Position numbers and translations under genes: made by a program. From assembly GCF_015229955.1 (NCBI RefSeq), contig NZ_JAAKYZ010000001.1, positions 558,001-622,000 on the forward strand: DNA of 64,000 nucleotides. The letters are read 5' to 3'. Shown here piece after piece: positions 8,804 through 17,669 of this stretch (its first letter is position 1; each line of letters opens with the position of its first letter). The notes under the pieces are model-generated. The model searched no databases. It saw only the letters and a list, made by a program, of their open reading frames with translations, and had not been told where the DNA came from. Origin of the DNA: Campylobacter concisus. GTDB taxonomy: Bacteria > Campylobacterota > Campylobacteria > Campylobacterales > Campylobacteraceae.

Positions 8804-9979
8804 TTAACTCTGCCAAGAGAGCAAAAACGTAGTCTCGCCATCAAGCTCGCTTTGGCATTTTACGGTGATGCCATTTTTCTTGCAGCACTCTTTTACTAAA
8901 TTTAGCCCTATGCCAAAGCCGCCTTGATCGTCGTTAAATCTCGTGTAGCGATCAAAAATTTTCATCTGATCCTCTTTGCTTATGCCGCGCCCAGAGTTAC
9001 TTATGCTAAAGAAATTTGGCTCTAAAACGATGCTAACCTTTGAATTTGGCGCTGCATATTTGGAGGCGTTGCTTAAGAGGTTGTCTAAAATTTTACTCAC
9101 ATCCTCAAGGTCTGCGTTTATGAAGCTTGGCTTTAAACTAGCCTCTATCTTAAGTCCGCGTTTGGCAAAAAATGGCGAAAAATAGTTTAACCTTTGTGTG
9201 GTTAGCAAATTTAGATCTATTAGCTCTTTTTTGCCTGGCCTATCAAGGTTGAAGCTTAGATGAACGAGCGCGTCATAGATGCTACCTAGGCTCTTTACGG
9301 CAAGGCTGATATTATTAAAACGCTTTAAATTTCGCTCATTTAGGTTGTCAAGATCAGCCGTTTCTATACTCATCGAGATAACGCTTAGAGGTGTATTTAT
9401 CTCGTGTGTTGAGTCTTTTATGAAGCGGTTTAGCGTATCTATCTTTTCATAAAGCGGTCTTAGGCTTAGTTTTGCGAGGTAAAAGGCAACAAAGAGCAGG
9501 GCAAAAAAGAAAAAGAGTGCCTTTAATGTGATCGAAATTTGCAAGGATAAAATTTCGCCGTTGATATTTTTACCAACTAGAAAAATATCTGCGTGTGAGA
9601 GCTCGTCTGTGGTGTTGTCGTCCATGTACTGGATCTTTTCAAATATCGCGACCTTGCCGCTGATCAAATTTACATTTTTGCTTTTGTCGATCTTTTGGCA
9701 GTCAAAGTCTTGATAAATTTTCTCACCATTGTTTAGCACGATGCAAGCATGCACGCCTTTTTCTTTTGTTAGACTTGAAATTGAGTCAAGTCCATTCATT
9801 CTAGCTTTCATGTAAATGCCCATTTTTATCTCTTTTAAAGACTTCACCTCGTTTAAAATGAGCGCTTCTTTTTTGTTTTTGTAGTCGTTTATAAAAAAAT
9901 ATCCCAAAAATAGCACAGAGCTAACAAGATAAAGGGATAAAATTTTAAATAAAATTTGCGTCTTTTCAGACATAGACAT
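8804..9979 (-). CDS. Sensor histidine kinase
   Basis: About 391 residues from the ATG at 9979; a GGGGA ribosome site precedes it. An upstream in-frame GTG at 9991 is less likely. Two membrane helices (about 10-27 and about 155-175) flank a periplasmic domain of about 125 residues. Then come HisKA with the phospho-accepting histidine in DSTHEINTPLSVI, and HATPase with DNLLSNASKYA and GGFGIGLNLV. The start overlaps the stop of the response regulator, so the two are translationally coupled. It has no PAS domain or classical HAMP that I can see. The ligand is unknown; the MXKDX-repeat gene at the head of the operon is a contextual hint only. Confidence 0.9.
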   Translation of the reverse strand: MSMSEKTQILFKILSLYLVSSVLFLGYFFINDYKNKKEALILNEVKSLKEIKMGIYMKARMNGLDSISSLTKEKGVHACIVLNNGEKIYQDFDCQKIDKSKNVNLISGKVAIFEKIQYMDDNTTDELSHADIFLVGKNINGEILSLQISITLKALFFFFALLFVAFYLAKLSLRPLYEKIDTLNRFIKDSTHEINTPLSVISMSIETADLDNLNERNLKRFNNISLAVKSLGSIYDALVHLSFNLDRPGKKELIDLNLLTTQRLNYFSPFFAKRGLKIEASLKPSFINADLEDVSKILDNLLSNASKYAAPNSKVSIVLEPNFFSISNSGRGISKEDQMKIFDRYTRFNDDQGGFGIGLNLVKECCKKNGITVKCQSELDGETTFLLSWQS

Positions 9980-10628
9980 AGCCGTCCCCACGCCTATTTA
10001 AAATGGCATCTTTGCCTAAAATTTGACGTAAATTTTTGATATAGACACGAAGGCTAAGCTCGCTTGGCTCCTCGTCAAATTTCCAAATTTTATTAAAAAT
10101 TTCATCTTTGGTTAAAATTTTGCCTTTGTTTTGCAAAAATAGGGCGAGTAGGTCGCTCTCTTTACTAGAGATATTTACGTTTTTACCATCTTTGCTTAGT
10201 GTTTTGCTCTGTGGATGAAAGCTAAATTCGCTTGAAATTTTGATCGCATCGCCACTGTGATGTGAGAAATTTCTCTTTAGAAGCGCTTGTATACGTATGA
10301 GTAACTCTTTTAGTTCAAATGGCTTTTTTAGATAGTCGTCGCAGCCACTTTTGTAGCCTTTTTCAAGATCGTCTATGGTATTTAGCGAGGTGGTAAAGAT
10401 GCTAGGTGCGCTAACACCTAGCTCTCTTAAGGAAGAAAGAAGTGAAAAGCCATCTCCTTGTGGGAGTTTGACGTCAAGTATAAGCAGGTCGAAATTTTGC
10501 TCGTAGGCGAGATCAAGCGCTTCTTTGGCATTATCTGAAGTAGTGACCTCATAGCCATTTTCGCTTAGATACTCACTGATGAGATCAAGTAAAATTTCAT
10601 CATCTTCAACGAGCAAAATTCTAACCAT
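9966..10628 (-). CDS. OmpR-family response regulator
   Basis: The 220-residue protein has a receiver domain (about 1-115) with acidic pocket VEDDE, phospho-acceptor aspartate in LLILDVKLPQGDG, conserved threonine in IFTTSLN and lysine in YLKKPFE. A winged-helix DNA-binding domain follows, with SSKESDLLALFLQNKGKILTKDEI and LRVYIKNLRQILG. It pairs with the histidine kinase whose start overlaps it, and lies 9 bases after the MXKDX-repeat gene. Expected role: DNA-binding output of the two-component system, perhaps controlling its own operon (inference). Confidence 0.93.
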   Translation of the reverse strand: MVRILLVEDDEILLDLISEYLSENGYEVTTSDNAKEALDLAYEQNFDLLILDVKLPQGDGFSLLSSLRELGVSAPSIFTTSLNTIDDLEKGYKSGCDDYLKKPFELKELLIRIQALLKRNFSHHSGDAIKISSEFSFHPQSKTLSKDGKNVNISSKESDLLALFLQNKGKILTKDEIFNKIWKFDEEPSELSLRVYIKNLRQILGKDAILNRRGDGYVYV

Positions 10629-10637
10629 TTACCGCCT

Positions 10638-10892
10638 TTACATACCTTTTTTCATTTCGTCTTTTTTCATACCCATGTCGTCTTTTTTCATTTCGTCTTT
10701 CATGCCCATGTCATCTTTTTTCATTTCATCTTTTTTTATCATGGGTTTTTTAGCCATGTCATCTTTCATCATTTGCTCTTTCTTCATCATCTCGTCTTTG
10801 CCCATGTCATCTTTTTTCATCATTTCAGTAGCATTTGCAAGACCACCAAGCATAAACATAGCACCAAGTGCAACTAGTAGTAATTTCTTCAT
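10638..10892 (-). CDS. Secreted pentapeptide MXKDX-repeat protein
   Basis: 84 residues: a signal peptide (MKKLLLVALGAMFMLGGLANA) followed only by Met/Lys/Asp/Glu-rich repeats such as MKKDDMGMKDE and MKKDDMGMKKDE. This fits the small exported MXKDX pentapeptide-repeat family, whose function is not established. The mature part has a methionine about every third or fourth residue. That would suit soft-metal binding or scavenging of oxidants (inference). It is the first gene of an apparent operon with the response regulator (9-bp gap) and kinase. The repetitive coding sequence is prone to length variation. Confidence 0.85.
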   Translation of the reverse strand: MKKLLLVALGAMFMLGGLANATEMMKKDDMGKDEMMKKEQMMKDDMAKKPMIKKDEMKKDDMGMKDEMKKDDMGMKKDEMKKGM

Positions 10893-10954
10893 AACGTCTC
10901 CTTTAAATGAAATATGATGAAATACTATCTCATTAGTGTGAAGTGAGCGTGAAT

Positions 10955-11860
10955 TTATGCAAATACAAAATAGATAACTGGAAGCGTGATAAATGAAAAC
11001 AGCACGCCTATGGCCACTGATGAGATGGCTAGCGAGCTATCAAGCCCAGATTTTATGACCATCGCACTTGCAAGGGCTGATGTTGGCATTGCACATTGAA
11101 AGAGGCCAACGACCCAAGTTTTGCTCATCTGGATACCTGAGACTTTTAATATGATAAAAAATACGATAGCTGGCAAGATCATCTTACACAAAAGCACAAC
11201 GCTAACGCCTTTATATGAGCTTGTGATACTGCTAAAGTTAAGGCCAACACCAATCGCAAAAAGTGCCACCGGAGTAACGCTGCCTTCAAACATCCTAAGT
11301 GGAGCAAAGATAAACTCAGGCAAAGGGACTTCTTTTAAGATAAGAGCCATAATAAGCGCGATAAATGGCGGAAATTTTAAAATTTTCATCGTATTTTGAA
11401 ATAACGAAACCTTCTCTGGTGCAGCAAAAGAGAGAATAAGTGGCCCAAGGATAGAAAGTGGGATACCAGTGGCTATCTGATCGTAAAAGATGACCTCATT
11501 TACCATCGCATCGCCAAAGAAGCCCTGAATGACCGGCATACCGACAAATAGGGTATTACCAAAAAGACTTAGCATGACCATACTAACAGTTGTTACTTTA
11601 GTAAATTTAAAGATCTTGCCAAGCACCAATGCCATGACGGCACTGATAGCTGTTGAGCCAAAGCCAATTAAAATTGTATTTATAAGCGAAACATCGACGT
11701 TTACGTGATAAATTTTGTCAAAGATTAGCGCAGGCATTGCAAAACAAAGGACAAAATCCACAAATGGGATCGAGTGCTTTTGCTCAACAATGCCGACTTT
11801 TTTAGCAAAAAAACCAGTTGCGATTATGAAAAAAATTGCAAAAAGTGGAGTGAAGTTCAT
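10955..11860 (-). CDS. AEC-family permease (auxin efflux carrier type)
   Basis: The 301-residue protein has about ten hydrophobic helices and the two-repeat layout of the AEC family: N-terminal FFIIATGFFAKKVGIVEQK, conserved PVIQGFFGD in helix 4, and C-terminal ALASAMVIKSGLD before the last two helices. Bacterial members export or import small carboxylates such as malate or malonate; the substrate here is unknown. It stands alone, 62 bases upstream of the MXKDX gene on the same strand. Confidence 0.85.
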   Translation of the reverse strand: MNFTPLFAIFFIIATGFFAKKVGIVEQKHSIPFVDFVLCFAMPALIFDKIYHVNVDVSLINTILIGFGSTAISAVMALVLGKIFKFTKVTTVSMVMLSLFGNTLFVGMPVIQGFFGDAMVNEVIFYDQIATGIPLSILGPLILSFAAPEKVSLFQNTMKILKFPPFIALIMALILKEVPLPEFIFAPLRMFEGSVTPVALFAIGVGLNFSSITSSYKGVSVVLLCKMILPAIVFFIILKVSGIQMSKTWVVGLFQCAMPTSALASAMVIKSGLDSSLAISSVAIGVLFSFITLPVIYFVFA

Positions 11861-11957
11861 AGCATTCTCTTTTAAATCTAAATTTTTACGGAAAATTGAT
11901 TATAGGACCCATAAGATTAAATTACAATAAACCTTTTTTAAAATTTGCTCTCAAAAT

Positions 11958-13727
11958 TTATGCCTTGATATCAACCTTTTTATAAAATTTATCTCTCTCA
12001 TCTATCTTTTCTTTGCTCTTTAAATCATTCTCAAGATAGCTTATATTATAAATTTCTCTTGTAGATATGCTTTTGCCATTATTTAGACTGATTAAAAATT
12101 TACTCTCAAATTTATTAGATAGATTGGCAATAGCGATCGCTCCAGCATCTTTTAGGCTTACGATTTTATCACCTTGCATGAAGCCAATATCTTTAAAATC
12201 CAAGCTATTTAGCTGCACATTACTCATCTCTTTTGCCTCTAAATTTATGCTAGTTTTTAGCTCACTTGGTGTATTTAGCTTGCCAGTATCGTTATAAAGC
12301 TCTTTTACGTCTATCTCTCTACCACTATCAAATTTTAGTCTGATGCTACCATCTTTGTTTAGCTTCATAGCTATTACGCTGTCACTATCTTGTAAGGCTG
12401 TTGCCGCCGTGGATTCATTTAGCATAAAAGCTCTTTTTACCTTTTTTAAATTTGACATACTAAACTCAAGCCCAGTTGCTTTACTAAATTCATTTTCCAT
12501 GGCTATCATTTTGGCTGATTTTGTCTTCTCAAGCTTTGATATATAAGCATCCGCATTTTCTTCAAATTTCTTTAAATTATTGCCAAGATTTTCTATCATC
12601 TTGTTGTATGCGTCAAACTCAGCGTTATAATCTTTGTAAAATTTCATAAAACTATCTTTTTGAAATTTTGTATATGAGAAATTTTCATCTTTTTTGTAAT
12701 CTTTGCTCGGCTCAATGATCGGATTAAACTCGTTTAGTCTTGCAGTGTCATCAAAACCCACTTTAAGATAGGCAAAATTTTTAAAAGAGCTATCTTTGCC
12801 AAAGATGTTATTGTGTCTTAGATCGACCCAGCCGTCATTTTGGGCATATTTTTTAAAGAAATTATTTATATCATTTTTCTCTATCTTTTCATATCTGTTT
12901 TCTGCAGCGAACAAAGTATTTGGATCTGAGGCGTAGTAAGAGTGTCTATAATCAATATCTTTTGTATCCACGTAAAGATCGGGATTATTTGTGATCGTTG
13001 CTTTACGATTTAGCTCTTCTCTTTTTATTTGGTTGTGATTTATGACATTTGTGCTGATAAACTGCCTAAGATCAACCCTTGGCATTACATCGCTTAAATT
13101 TGCTATTTTTTCATTTCCGTCTTTATCATAACCCCTTACTTTTAACTTATCAAAGAGTATGTCTTTTTGATCTAACACACCGTCATTGTTGCTATCAAAG
13201 CTAAAAAGATAGCTATTATTTTCTAATTTTGTAGTGCCAAGTTTATCGTTATCGCCGTAAATATCTAAAAATACTTCTACTTCTCCATATTTTGTTTTTA
13301 GAGTGTTTGAATAGGCGTAATCGTTTAAATTTTTAAATTTTGTATTTTCTAGGTATCCACTTTTTAGTGTAGATAGCATGCTACTACTATCTGAAGCTTT
13401 TATATTTTTAAAGTAGGCATTTTCATTAAAATGATAGCCTCTAGAAAGCTCATCGGAGTGAATTTTATTGTTGCTGTAGATGAGATTTTTTGAGTAGTTA
13501 TTTAAAATTTCTTCTACTTTTTGTAGGATTTTGTGTCTATTTTGCTCTTTGATCTCGGCATCAGTGATATTTATAACTTTGCCCGTCTTTATACTTTCTT
13601 TTAGACTTGAAATTTGTTCGTTATTTATCTCTAAACCTTGTTTATCCTTAAAGGCATGGAGCATATCTGTAGGATTTTCTAAATCTTTTAAATTTATAAA
13701 GTTATATTTTAACGATGCAATATTCAT
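11958..13727 (-). CDS. Large EF-hand-like protein of unknown function, possible flagellar-regulon member
   Basis: 589 residues with no signal peptide, no membrane helix and no recognised catalytic domain. Residues 178-189 (DSNNDGVLDQKD) form a good EF-hand calcium loop, with D178, N180, D182 and D189 at ligand positions 1, 3, 5 and 12; DKDGNEK at 201-207 is a weaker second one. The rest is rich in N, K and D, with predicted helical stretches near both ends. The start has an AAAGGA site, and a sigma-28-like promoter lies 30 bases upstream. Large, polar, cysteine-free and without a signal peptide, it could be a flagellar-export or secreted protein. That is inference only. Confidence 0.72.
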   Translation of the reverse strand: MNIASLKYNFINLKDLENPTDMLHAFKDKQGLEINNEQISSLKESIKTGKVINITDAEIKEQNRHKILQKVEEILNNYSKNLIYSNNKIHSDELSRGYHFNENAYFKNIKASDSSSMLSTLKSGYLENTKFKNLNDYAYSNTLKTKYGEVEVFLDIYGDNDKLGTTKLENNSYLFSFDSNNDGVLDQKDILFDKLKVRGYDKDGNEKIANLSDVMPRVDLRQFISTNVINHNQIKREELNRKATITNNPDLYVDTKDIDYRHSYYASDPNTLFAAENRYEKIEKNDINNFFKKYAQNDGWVDLRHNNIFGKDSSFKNFAYLKVGFDDTARLNEFNPIIEPSKDYKKDENFSYTKFQKDSFMKFYKDYNAEFDAYNKMIENLGNNLKKFEENADAYISKLEKTKSAKMIAMENEFSKATGLEFSMSNLKKVKRAFMLNESTAATALQDSDSVIAMKLNKDGSIRLKFDSGREIDVKELYNDTGKLNTPSELKTSINLEAKEMSNVQLNSLDFKDIGFMQGDKIVSLKDAGAIAIANLSNKFESKFLISLNNGKSISTREIYNISYLENDLKSKEKIDERDKFYKKVDIKA

Positions 13728-13757
13728 CTAAAATCCTTTTTAAAGATGTTGCAGATA

Positions 13758-13780
13758 ATATCGGATAAATTTAGAAATTA
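13758..13780 (-). promoter_or_regulatory. Sigma-28 (FliA)-like promoter of the EF-hand-like gene
   Basis: Minus-strand TAATTT, 11 bases, then CGATAT. This matches the Campylobacter sigma-28 pattern (AT-rich -35, 11-bp spacer, CGATWT -10) as I remember it. The -10 lies 30 bases before the start codon at 13727, a fitting distance. One site found by eye, so chance is possible in AT-rich DNA. Confidence 0.5.
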
Positions 13781-13793
13781 TTTAGGTAAATAA

Positions 13794-13880
13794 TGGTGCC
13801 CGAGGTCGGACTCGAACCGACACAAGGTTGCCCTTACCAGATTTTGAGTCTGGCGCGTCTACCAGTTTCACCACTCGGGC
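13794..13880 (-). tRNA. tRNA-Leu (anticodon CAA)
   Basis: Reverse strand begins GCCCGAG and ends CTCGGGC-A-CCA: a 7-bp acceptor stem with encoded CCA. The anticodon loop reads ACTCAAAAT, giving CAA for Leu UUG codons. A long variable arm (TAAGGGCAACCTTGT) marks a class II tRNA. GGTTCGAGTCC is the T-arm. It lies between the EF-hand-like gene and hup. Confidence 0.97.
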
Positions 13881-13917
13881 TAAAGTTAAGATTGAAAATT
13901 AATTTTTGTATGAGAGG

Positions 13918-13939
13918 AAAAAGGGGAGAGTTGCTCCCC
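13918..13939 (-). terminator. Intrinsic terminator of the HU gene
   Basis: On the minus strand GGGGAG-5 nt-CTCCCC is followed directly by TTTTT, 11 bases past the HU stop. A short GC-rich stem plus a U-run is a standard rho-independent terminator. Confidence 0.85.
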
Positions 13940-13950
13940 GAAAAAGAAAA

Positions 13951-14253
13951 TTATTTCTTTTTACCTTTTTTAGCAGCACCAGCAGCAACTGCTTCTTTAA
14001 GTTTTTTGCCAACTTTGAATTTAACTGCTTTGCTAGCAGGAACATCGATAACTTTTTTAGTTCCAGGAACTCTAGCTTTTCTTGCAGCTCTGTCAGCAGT
14101 ACCAAAAGTACCAAAGCCTATAAAGCTAATTGTATCGCCTTTTTCAAGAACTGCTTGGATTGTCTCCAAAGTAGCATCAACAACTTTTAGAGTATCTTTT
14201 TTTGAAAGACCAGCCTTATCGGCAACAGCTTGAATAAATTCAGCTTTTTTCAT
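13951..14253 (-). CDS. hup: DNA-binding protein HU
   Basis: 100 residues. MKKAEFIQAVADKAGLSKKD opens the dimerising helices and ISFIGFGTFGTADRAARKAR is the HU signature; the region that contacts DNA includes RVPGTKK. HU is the main nucleoid-bending homodimer of these bacteria. The C-terminus ends in an Ala/Lys tail (AAAGAAKKGKKK) that makes it slightly longer than the usual 90-residue HU and could add nonspecific DNA contacts (inference). AAAGGA site before the ATG. Single gene with its own terminator. Confidence 0.96.
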   Translation of the reverse strand: MKKAEFIQAVADKAGLSKKDTLKVVDATLETIQAVLEKGDTISFIGFGTFGTADRAARKARVPGTKKVIDVPASKAVKFKVGKKLKEAVAAGAAKKGKKK

Positions 14254-14377
14254 GAACCATCCTTTTAAGAAGTTATGTGGCTATATTACACTCTTTTAAA
14301 AAAAAATACAATACTTTTTCCCTAAATTTAGCTCTTTTTTACGTTTTTTTAACAAAAAATGCAATTTTTTTAAAAAT

Positions 14378-15124
14378 TTACTCGCAAATTTCAAACATAA
14401 GCTCGGTCTTTAGACCAATCTTTTTCATATCAATAAGCCTTAAATTTTTAAAATTTAAGCTCATTAGTTCATCTTTATTTTTTACAAGCTTATTTGCTAT
14501 CTGGCGCAAGACTTCGCCTCTATATGCTTTTGCGTGATGACTCACTATTTTTTTATTTTTTATAAAGCAAAAAGCTATGTATTCTTTTTTTATAGTGTAA
14601 AATTTTTCATAAAACTTAGCTCTAAGGTCTAGAATCTCATCATTTTGCAAAAAATCATCAACCGCTTTACTAAAATTTTTTTCATAAAATTTTGAAATTT
14701 CAAAGCCACCTAGCTTTTCACCTTGCTTTAGTTTGTATTCTGGTATCTCATCTTTTGCTAAGATAGGTCCAAATAAATTTGAAAATATTAAAACATTATT
14801 ATCTATATATTTTTGCGCCTCATTATCTAAGCCACGATAGTTTAGATGTTTATAAGCCACTCCATCATACCTTAAAATAGCTTTTATGCTGCCTTTTTGA
14901 GATAGGCTTTCTCGCAGCTGCTTGCTCTCTTCAAGCTCTTTTAGCCCAAAAAGCTTTTTTATCTCGTCTAAATTTGCGTTTTTTAAAAACTCATCGTATC
15001 TGTTTAAAATTTCAACTCTTTTGTCAAAAAGTTCTGGAAATATCAAATCCTTGCCATTAAATTTATTATTTGTATTTAGAGAAATTTTACTTTCGCTTGG
15101 AGAAAAGAGAATTTTTAGTGCCAT
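14378..15124 (-). CDS. yaaA: Peroxide stress protein YaaA (DUF328)
   Basis: 248 residues. ILFSPSESK at the N-terminus, the RYDGVAYKHLNYR segment, and the C-terminal VSHHAKAYRGEVLRQI are typical of the YaaA/UPF0246 family. In E. coli YaaA lowers free intracellular iron and limits peroxide damage to DNA. The protein is a little shorter and AT-biased but collinear with the family. It lies alone between hup and flgL, divergent from flgL. Confidence 0.85.
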   Translation of the reverse strand: MALKILFSPSESKISLNTNNKFNGKDLIFPELFDKRVEILNRYDEFLKNANLDEIKKLFGLKELEESKQLRESLSQKGSIKAILRYDGVAYKHLNYRGLDNEAQKYIDNNVLIFSNLFGPILAKDEIPEYKLKQGEKLGGFEISKFYEKNFSKAVDDFLQNDEILDLRAKFYEKFYTIKKEYIAFCFIKNKKIVSHHAKAYRGEVLRQIANKLVKNKDELMSLNFKNLRLIDMKKIGLKTELMFEICE

Positions 15125-15220
15125 TTTTCTTACCTAGTTTTATATGTAAATTTTTGTTGGATTATACAATAAACTTTTTATGCTAAAAAAAATCAAATTT
15201 TTACCGATATAAAAACAAGC

Positions 15221-15236
15221 GGAATCATTTTTGCTT
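15221..15236 (+). promoter_or_regulatory. Sigma-54 promoter of flgL
   Basis: GGAATCATTTTTGCTT: GG at 15221-15222 and GC at 15233-15234, with exactly 10 bases between them and TTGCTT at -12. It starts 44 bases before the flgL ATG. flgL is a known sigma-54/FlgR target in Campylobacter, so sequence and biology agree. Confidence 0.88.
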
Positions 15237-15264
15237 AGAGTGAATAAAAATTTAGGAAAAAATT

Positions 15265-17580
15265 ATGAGAATAACAAACCAACTACGTTTTAGTCAGACT
15301 TTACATGACTACCAAAAAAATATGACTGGTGTAAATAAAAGCTATAAGCAGCTCTCAAATGGTTTGAAAATTCAAGATCCATACGATGGTGCTGCGACTT
15401 ATAATGATGCGATGAGGCTTGATTATGAAGCGACTACTCTCACTCAAGTAGTTGATGCCACTGGTAAATCTGTAAATTTCTCAAAAAATACAGATAATGC
15501 ATTGCAAGAGTTTGAAAAACAGCTTGAAAATTTTAAGACAAAAGTAGTCCAAGCAGCTAGCAGCGTGCATAGTAAGACATCGCTAGAGGCTTTAGCAAAT
15601 GATCTTCAAGGCATAAAAAATCACCTTGTAAATATTGCAAATACTTCGGTCAATGGGCAGTTTTTGTTTTCTGGAAGCGCTGTTGATACAAAGCCAATAG
15701 ATGGTGCAGGAAAGTATCAAGGCAACCGTGATTATATGAAAACATCAGCTGGCGCTCAGGTTGAGCTTCCTTATAATATCCCAGGATATGATCTATTTTT
15801 AGGAAAAGATGGTGATTACAGTAAAATTTTGACTACAAATGTTCGTTTAGCTGATCAAACTAGAACCGACATCTCTTATGCGCCAAAATTTCTAAACGAT
15901 AACAGCAAGATAAAAAATATGATCGGGCTAAATTACGCTAGTGATTCAGTGGTTAGAAGTGACGGCTCTTACAATGGAACAATAAATCCGGATTATGATT
16001 TTTTAGATAATTCAAATGTAAATTTTCCGGATACATATTTTTTCATGCAAGGTAAAAAGCCAGACGGCACGACATTTACTAGCAAATTTAAGATGAGTGC
16101 AAATACAACAATGGCTGGGCTTATGGAAAAAATCGGCATGGAATTTGGCAATACAAAAACAACAAAAGTTGTTGATGTAAGCATAAATAACGATGGACAA
16201 TTTAATATAAAAGATCTTACTAAAGGTAATCAAACTATTGACTTTCATATGGTTGCGGCCACATCAGTAGCACCAAATCGCGGCGCAATCGCTCAAAACA
16301 ACGCGCTTGATGCGGTAAATTCTCTTGAAGGTCTTGAAACAATGGCAAATAACGTTCCAAAAACGGTTCATATCACTGAGTTTGTAAAGAGCAAATATAC
16401 CGATAAAGATGGAAATGCGACAAATGCATTTGACTATGATAAGGTTAGATTTGAAAGAAAAGATAATGAGCTAATCGCAAATTTACCTCAAGTAGCTAGA
16501 AGAACGGGCGAATATGCAACAGATCAGACAAAGCTAAGCGAAGTTTCTGGTACAAAGGAGAGCTACGATAGAAATTTATATCCAAAAGATGTTGATGCTA
16601 GAAAGAGAGAGCTCTTTAATATCGACAACCAAGAGATAAATTTACAAGTAAAGTCAATCACTGGTACAAAATATGATATAAAGGTAAAAATGGGTACAGC
16701 AGGGGGTACAAATACTCCAGTGCAATTTGAAATAACATCTACACCACCAGGTGGCACGCCTTCTGCACCTAGGACTTTAACAGTCTATAACTCAGATGAG
16801 TTTGGAAGTTACAGAACTTATGCCAGCGATTTTACTTATAAGCAGCTCATGGATATCGTTGCAATGGCAGCAAGTGATAATATCCCAAATCCTCCACATG
16901 CAGAAAACGCAAATTTTGATACAGATATTGAAAAGGTAAAAAGAGATCAAAACTATAATGCCTATAAAGAGGCTTTATCAAAGACAAAGGATGCGGTAGA
17001 GACAACTTTAGATGATAAAGGTAGAATGGTTTTAACCGATAAGACAAAATCAGTAACAAACATAGAAGTAACTATGCATGATGCAAAAAATAGCGATAAA
17101 TTTGATGGCGATAGCACTGGTAGAGATACAGCTGGTAATGCTGGACACCCTCAAGGAAAGGGTTCTGTCTTTAGCTTTAATGAAAATAATGCCTTAACTA
17201 TTGATGAGCCAAGTACGAGCGTTTTTCAAGACCTTGATAATATGATCGAAGCTGTTAGAAAGGGATATTATAGAGCTGATGCAAATAGCAATGATCCACG
17301 AAATACCGGCATGCAAGGTGCATTACAAAGGCTTGATCATTTAATAGATCATGCAAATAAAGAGCTTACAAAGATCGGCTCTCAATCAAAGCTTTTAACA
17401 GCTACAAAAGAGCGAGCCGAAGTAATGAAAGTGAATGTACAAACTGTTAAAAATGATGTAATTGACGCAGACTATGCGGAGTCATATCTGAAATTTACGC
17501 AGCTTTCACTATCTTATCAAGCAACCCTACAAGCAAGTGCAAAGATAAATCAACTAAGCTTGCTAAATTATTTAAATTAA
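15265..17580 (+). CDS. flgL: Flagellar hook-filament junction protein FlgL (HAP3)
   Basis: 771 residues. The N-terminus MRITNQLRFSQTLHDYQKNM and the C-terminal coiled helix (YLKFTQLSLSYQATLQASAK, INQLSLLNYLN) are the paired D0/D1 flagellin-like ends of FlgL. The central 450 or so residues are a large variable surface domain. Such long FlgL proteins (about 750) are normal in Campylobacter, compared with about 317 in E. coli. FlgL joins the hook to the filament and is exported through the flagellar secretion channel. It has its own sigma-54 promoter and a strong terminator, and is followed by ftsK as in C. jejuni. Confidence 0.95.
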   Translation: MRITNQLRFSQTLHDYQKNMTGVNKSYKQLSNGLKIQDPYDGAATYNDAMRLDYEATTLTQVVDATGKSVNFSKNTDNALQEFEKQLENFKTKVVQAASSVHSKTSLEALANDLQGIKNHLVNIANTSVNGQFLFSGSAVDTKPIDGAGKYQGNRDYMKTSAGAQVELPYNIPGYDLFLGKDGDYSKILTTNVRLADQTRTDISYAPKFLNDNSKIKNMIGLNYASDSVVRSDGSYNGTINPDYDFLDNSNVNFPDTYFFMQGKKPDGTTFTSKFKMSANTTMAGLMEKIGMEFGNTKTTKVVDVSINNDGQFNIKDLTKGNQTIDFHMVAATSVAPNRGAIAQNNALDAVNSLEGLETMANNVPKTVHITEFVKSKYTDKDGNATNAFDYDKVRFERKDNELIANLPQVARRTGEYATDQTKLSEVSGTKESYDRNLYPKDVDARKRELFNIDNQEINLQVKSITGTKYDIKVKMGTAGGTNTPVQFEITSTPPGGTPSAPRTLTVYNSDEFGSYRTYASDFTYKQLMDIVAMAASDNIPNPPHAENANFDTDIEKVKRDQNYNAYKEALSKTKDAVETTLDDKGRMVLTDKTKSVTNIEVTMHDAKNSDKFDGDSTGRDTAGNAGHPQGKGSVFSFNENNALTIDEPSTSVFQDLDNMIEAVRKGYYRADANSNDPRNTGMQGALQRLDHLIDHANKELTKIGSQSKLLTATKERAEVMKVNVQTVKNDVIDADYAESYLKFTQLSLSYQATLQASAKINQLSLLNYLN

Positions 17581-17585
17581 AATTT

Positions 17586-17618
17586 AAATCAGCAGGTCAC
17601 CTAGCTTGCTGATTTTTT
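17586..17618 (+). terminator. Intrinsic terminator of flgL
   Basis: AAATCAGCA at 17586-17594 pairs with TGCTGATTT at 17607-17615 (9 bp, 12-base loop), followed by T residues to 17618. It begins 5 bases after the flgL stop. Confidence 0.88.
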
Positions 17619-17638
17619 AAAATTAAACTCAAGCGTGC

Positions 17639-17644
17639 TATAAT
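17639..17644 (+). promoter_or_regulatory. Extended -10 promoter of ftsK
   Basis: GTGCTATAAT gives an extended -10 (TGC-TATAAT) between the flgL terminator and the ftsK N-terminus. Transcription would begin near 17651, about 19 bases before the proposed ATT start, so the N-terminal membrane region is transcribed from here. Confidence 0.65.
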
Positions 17645-17669
17645 AAGCCTTTTTTATAAAGGATCTAAA

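Noticed and set aside
10638..10892. MXKDX ORF as a low-complexity artefact
   Set aside because: It has a proper signal peptide and an operon position, and fits a known repeat family.
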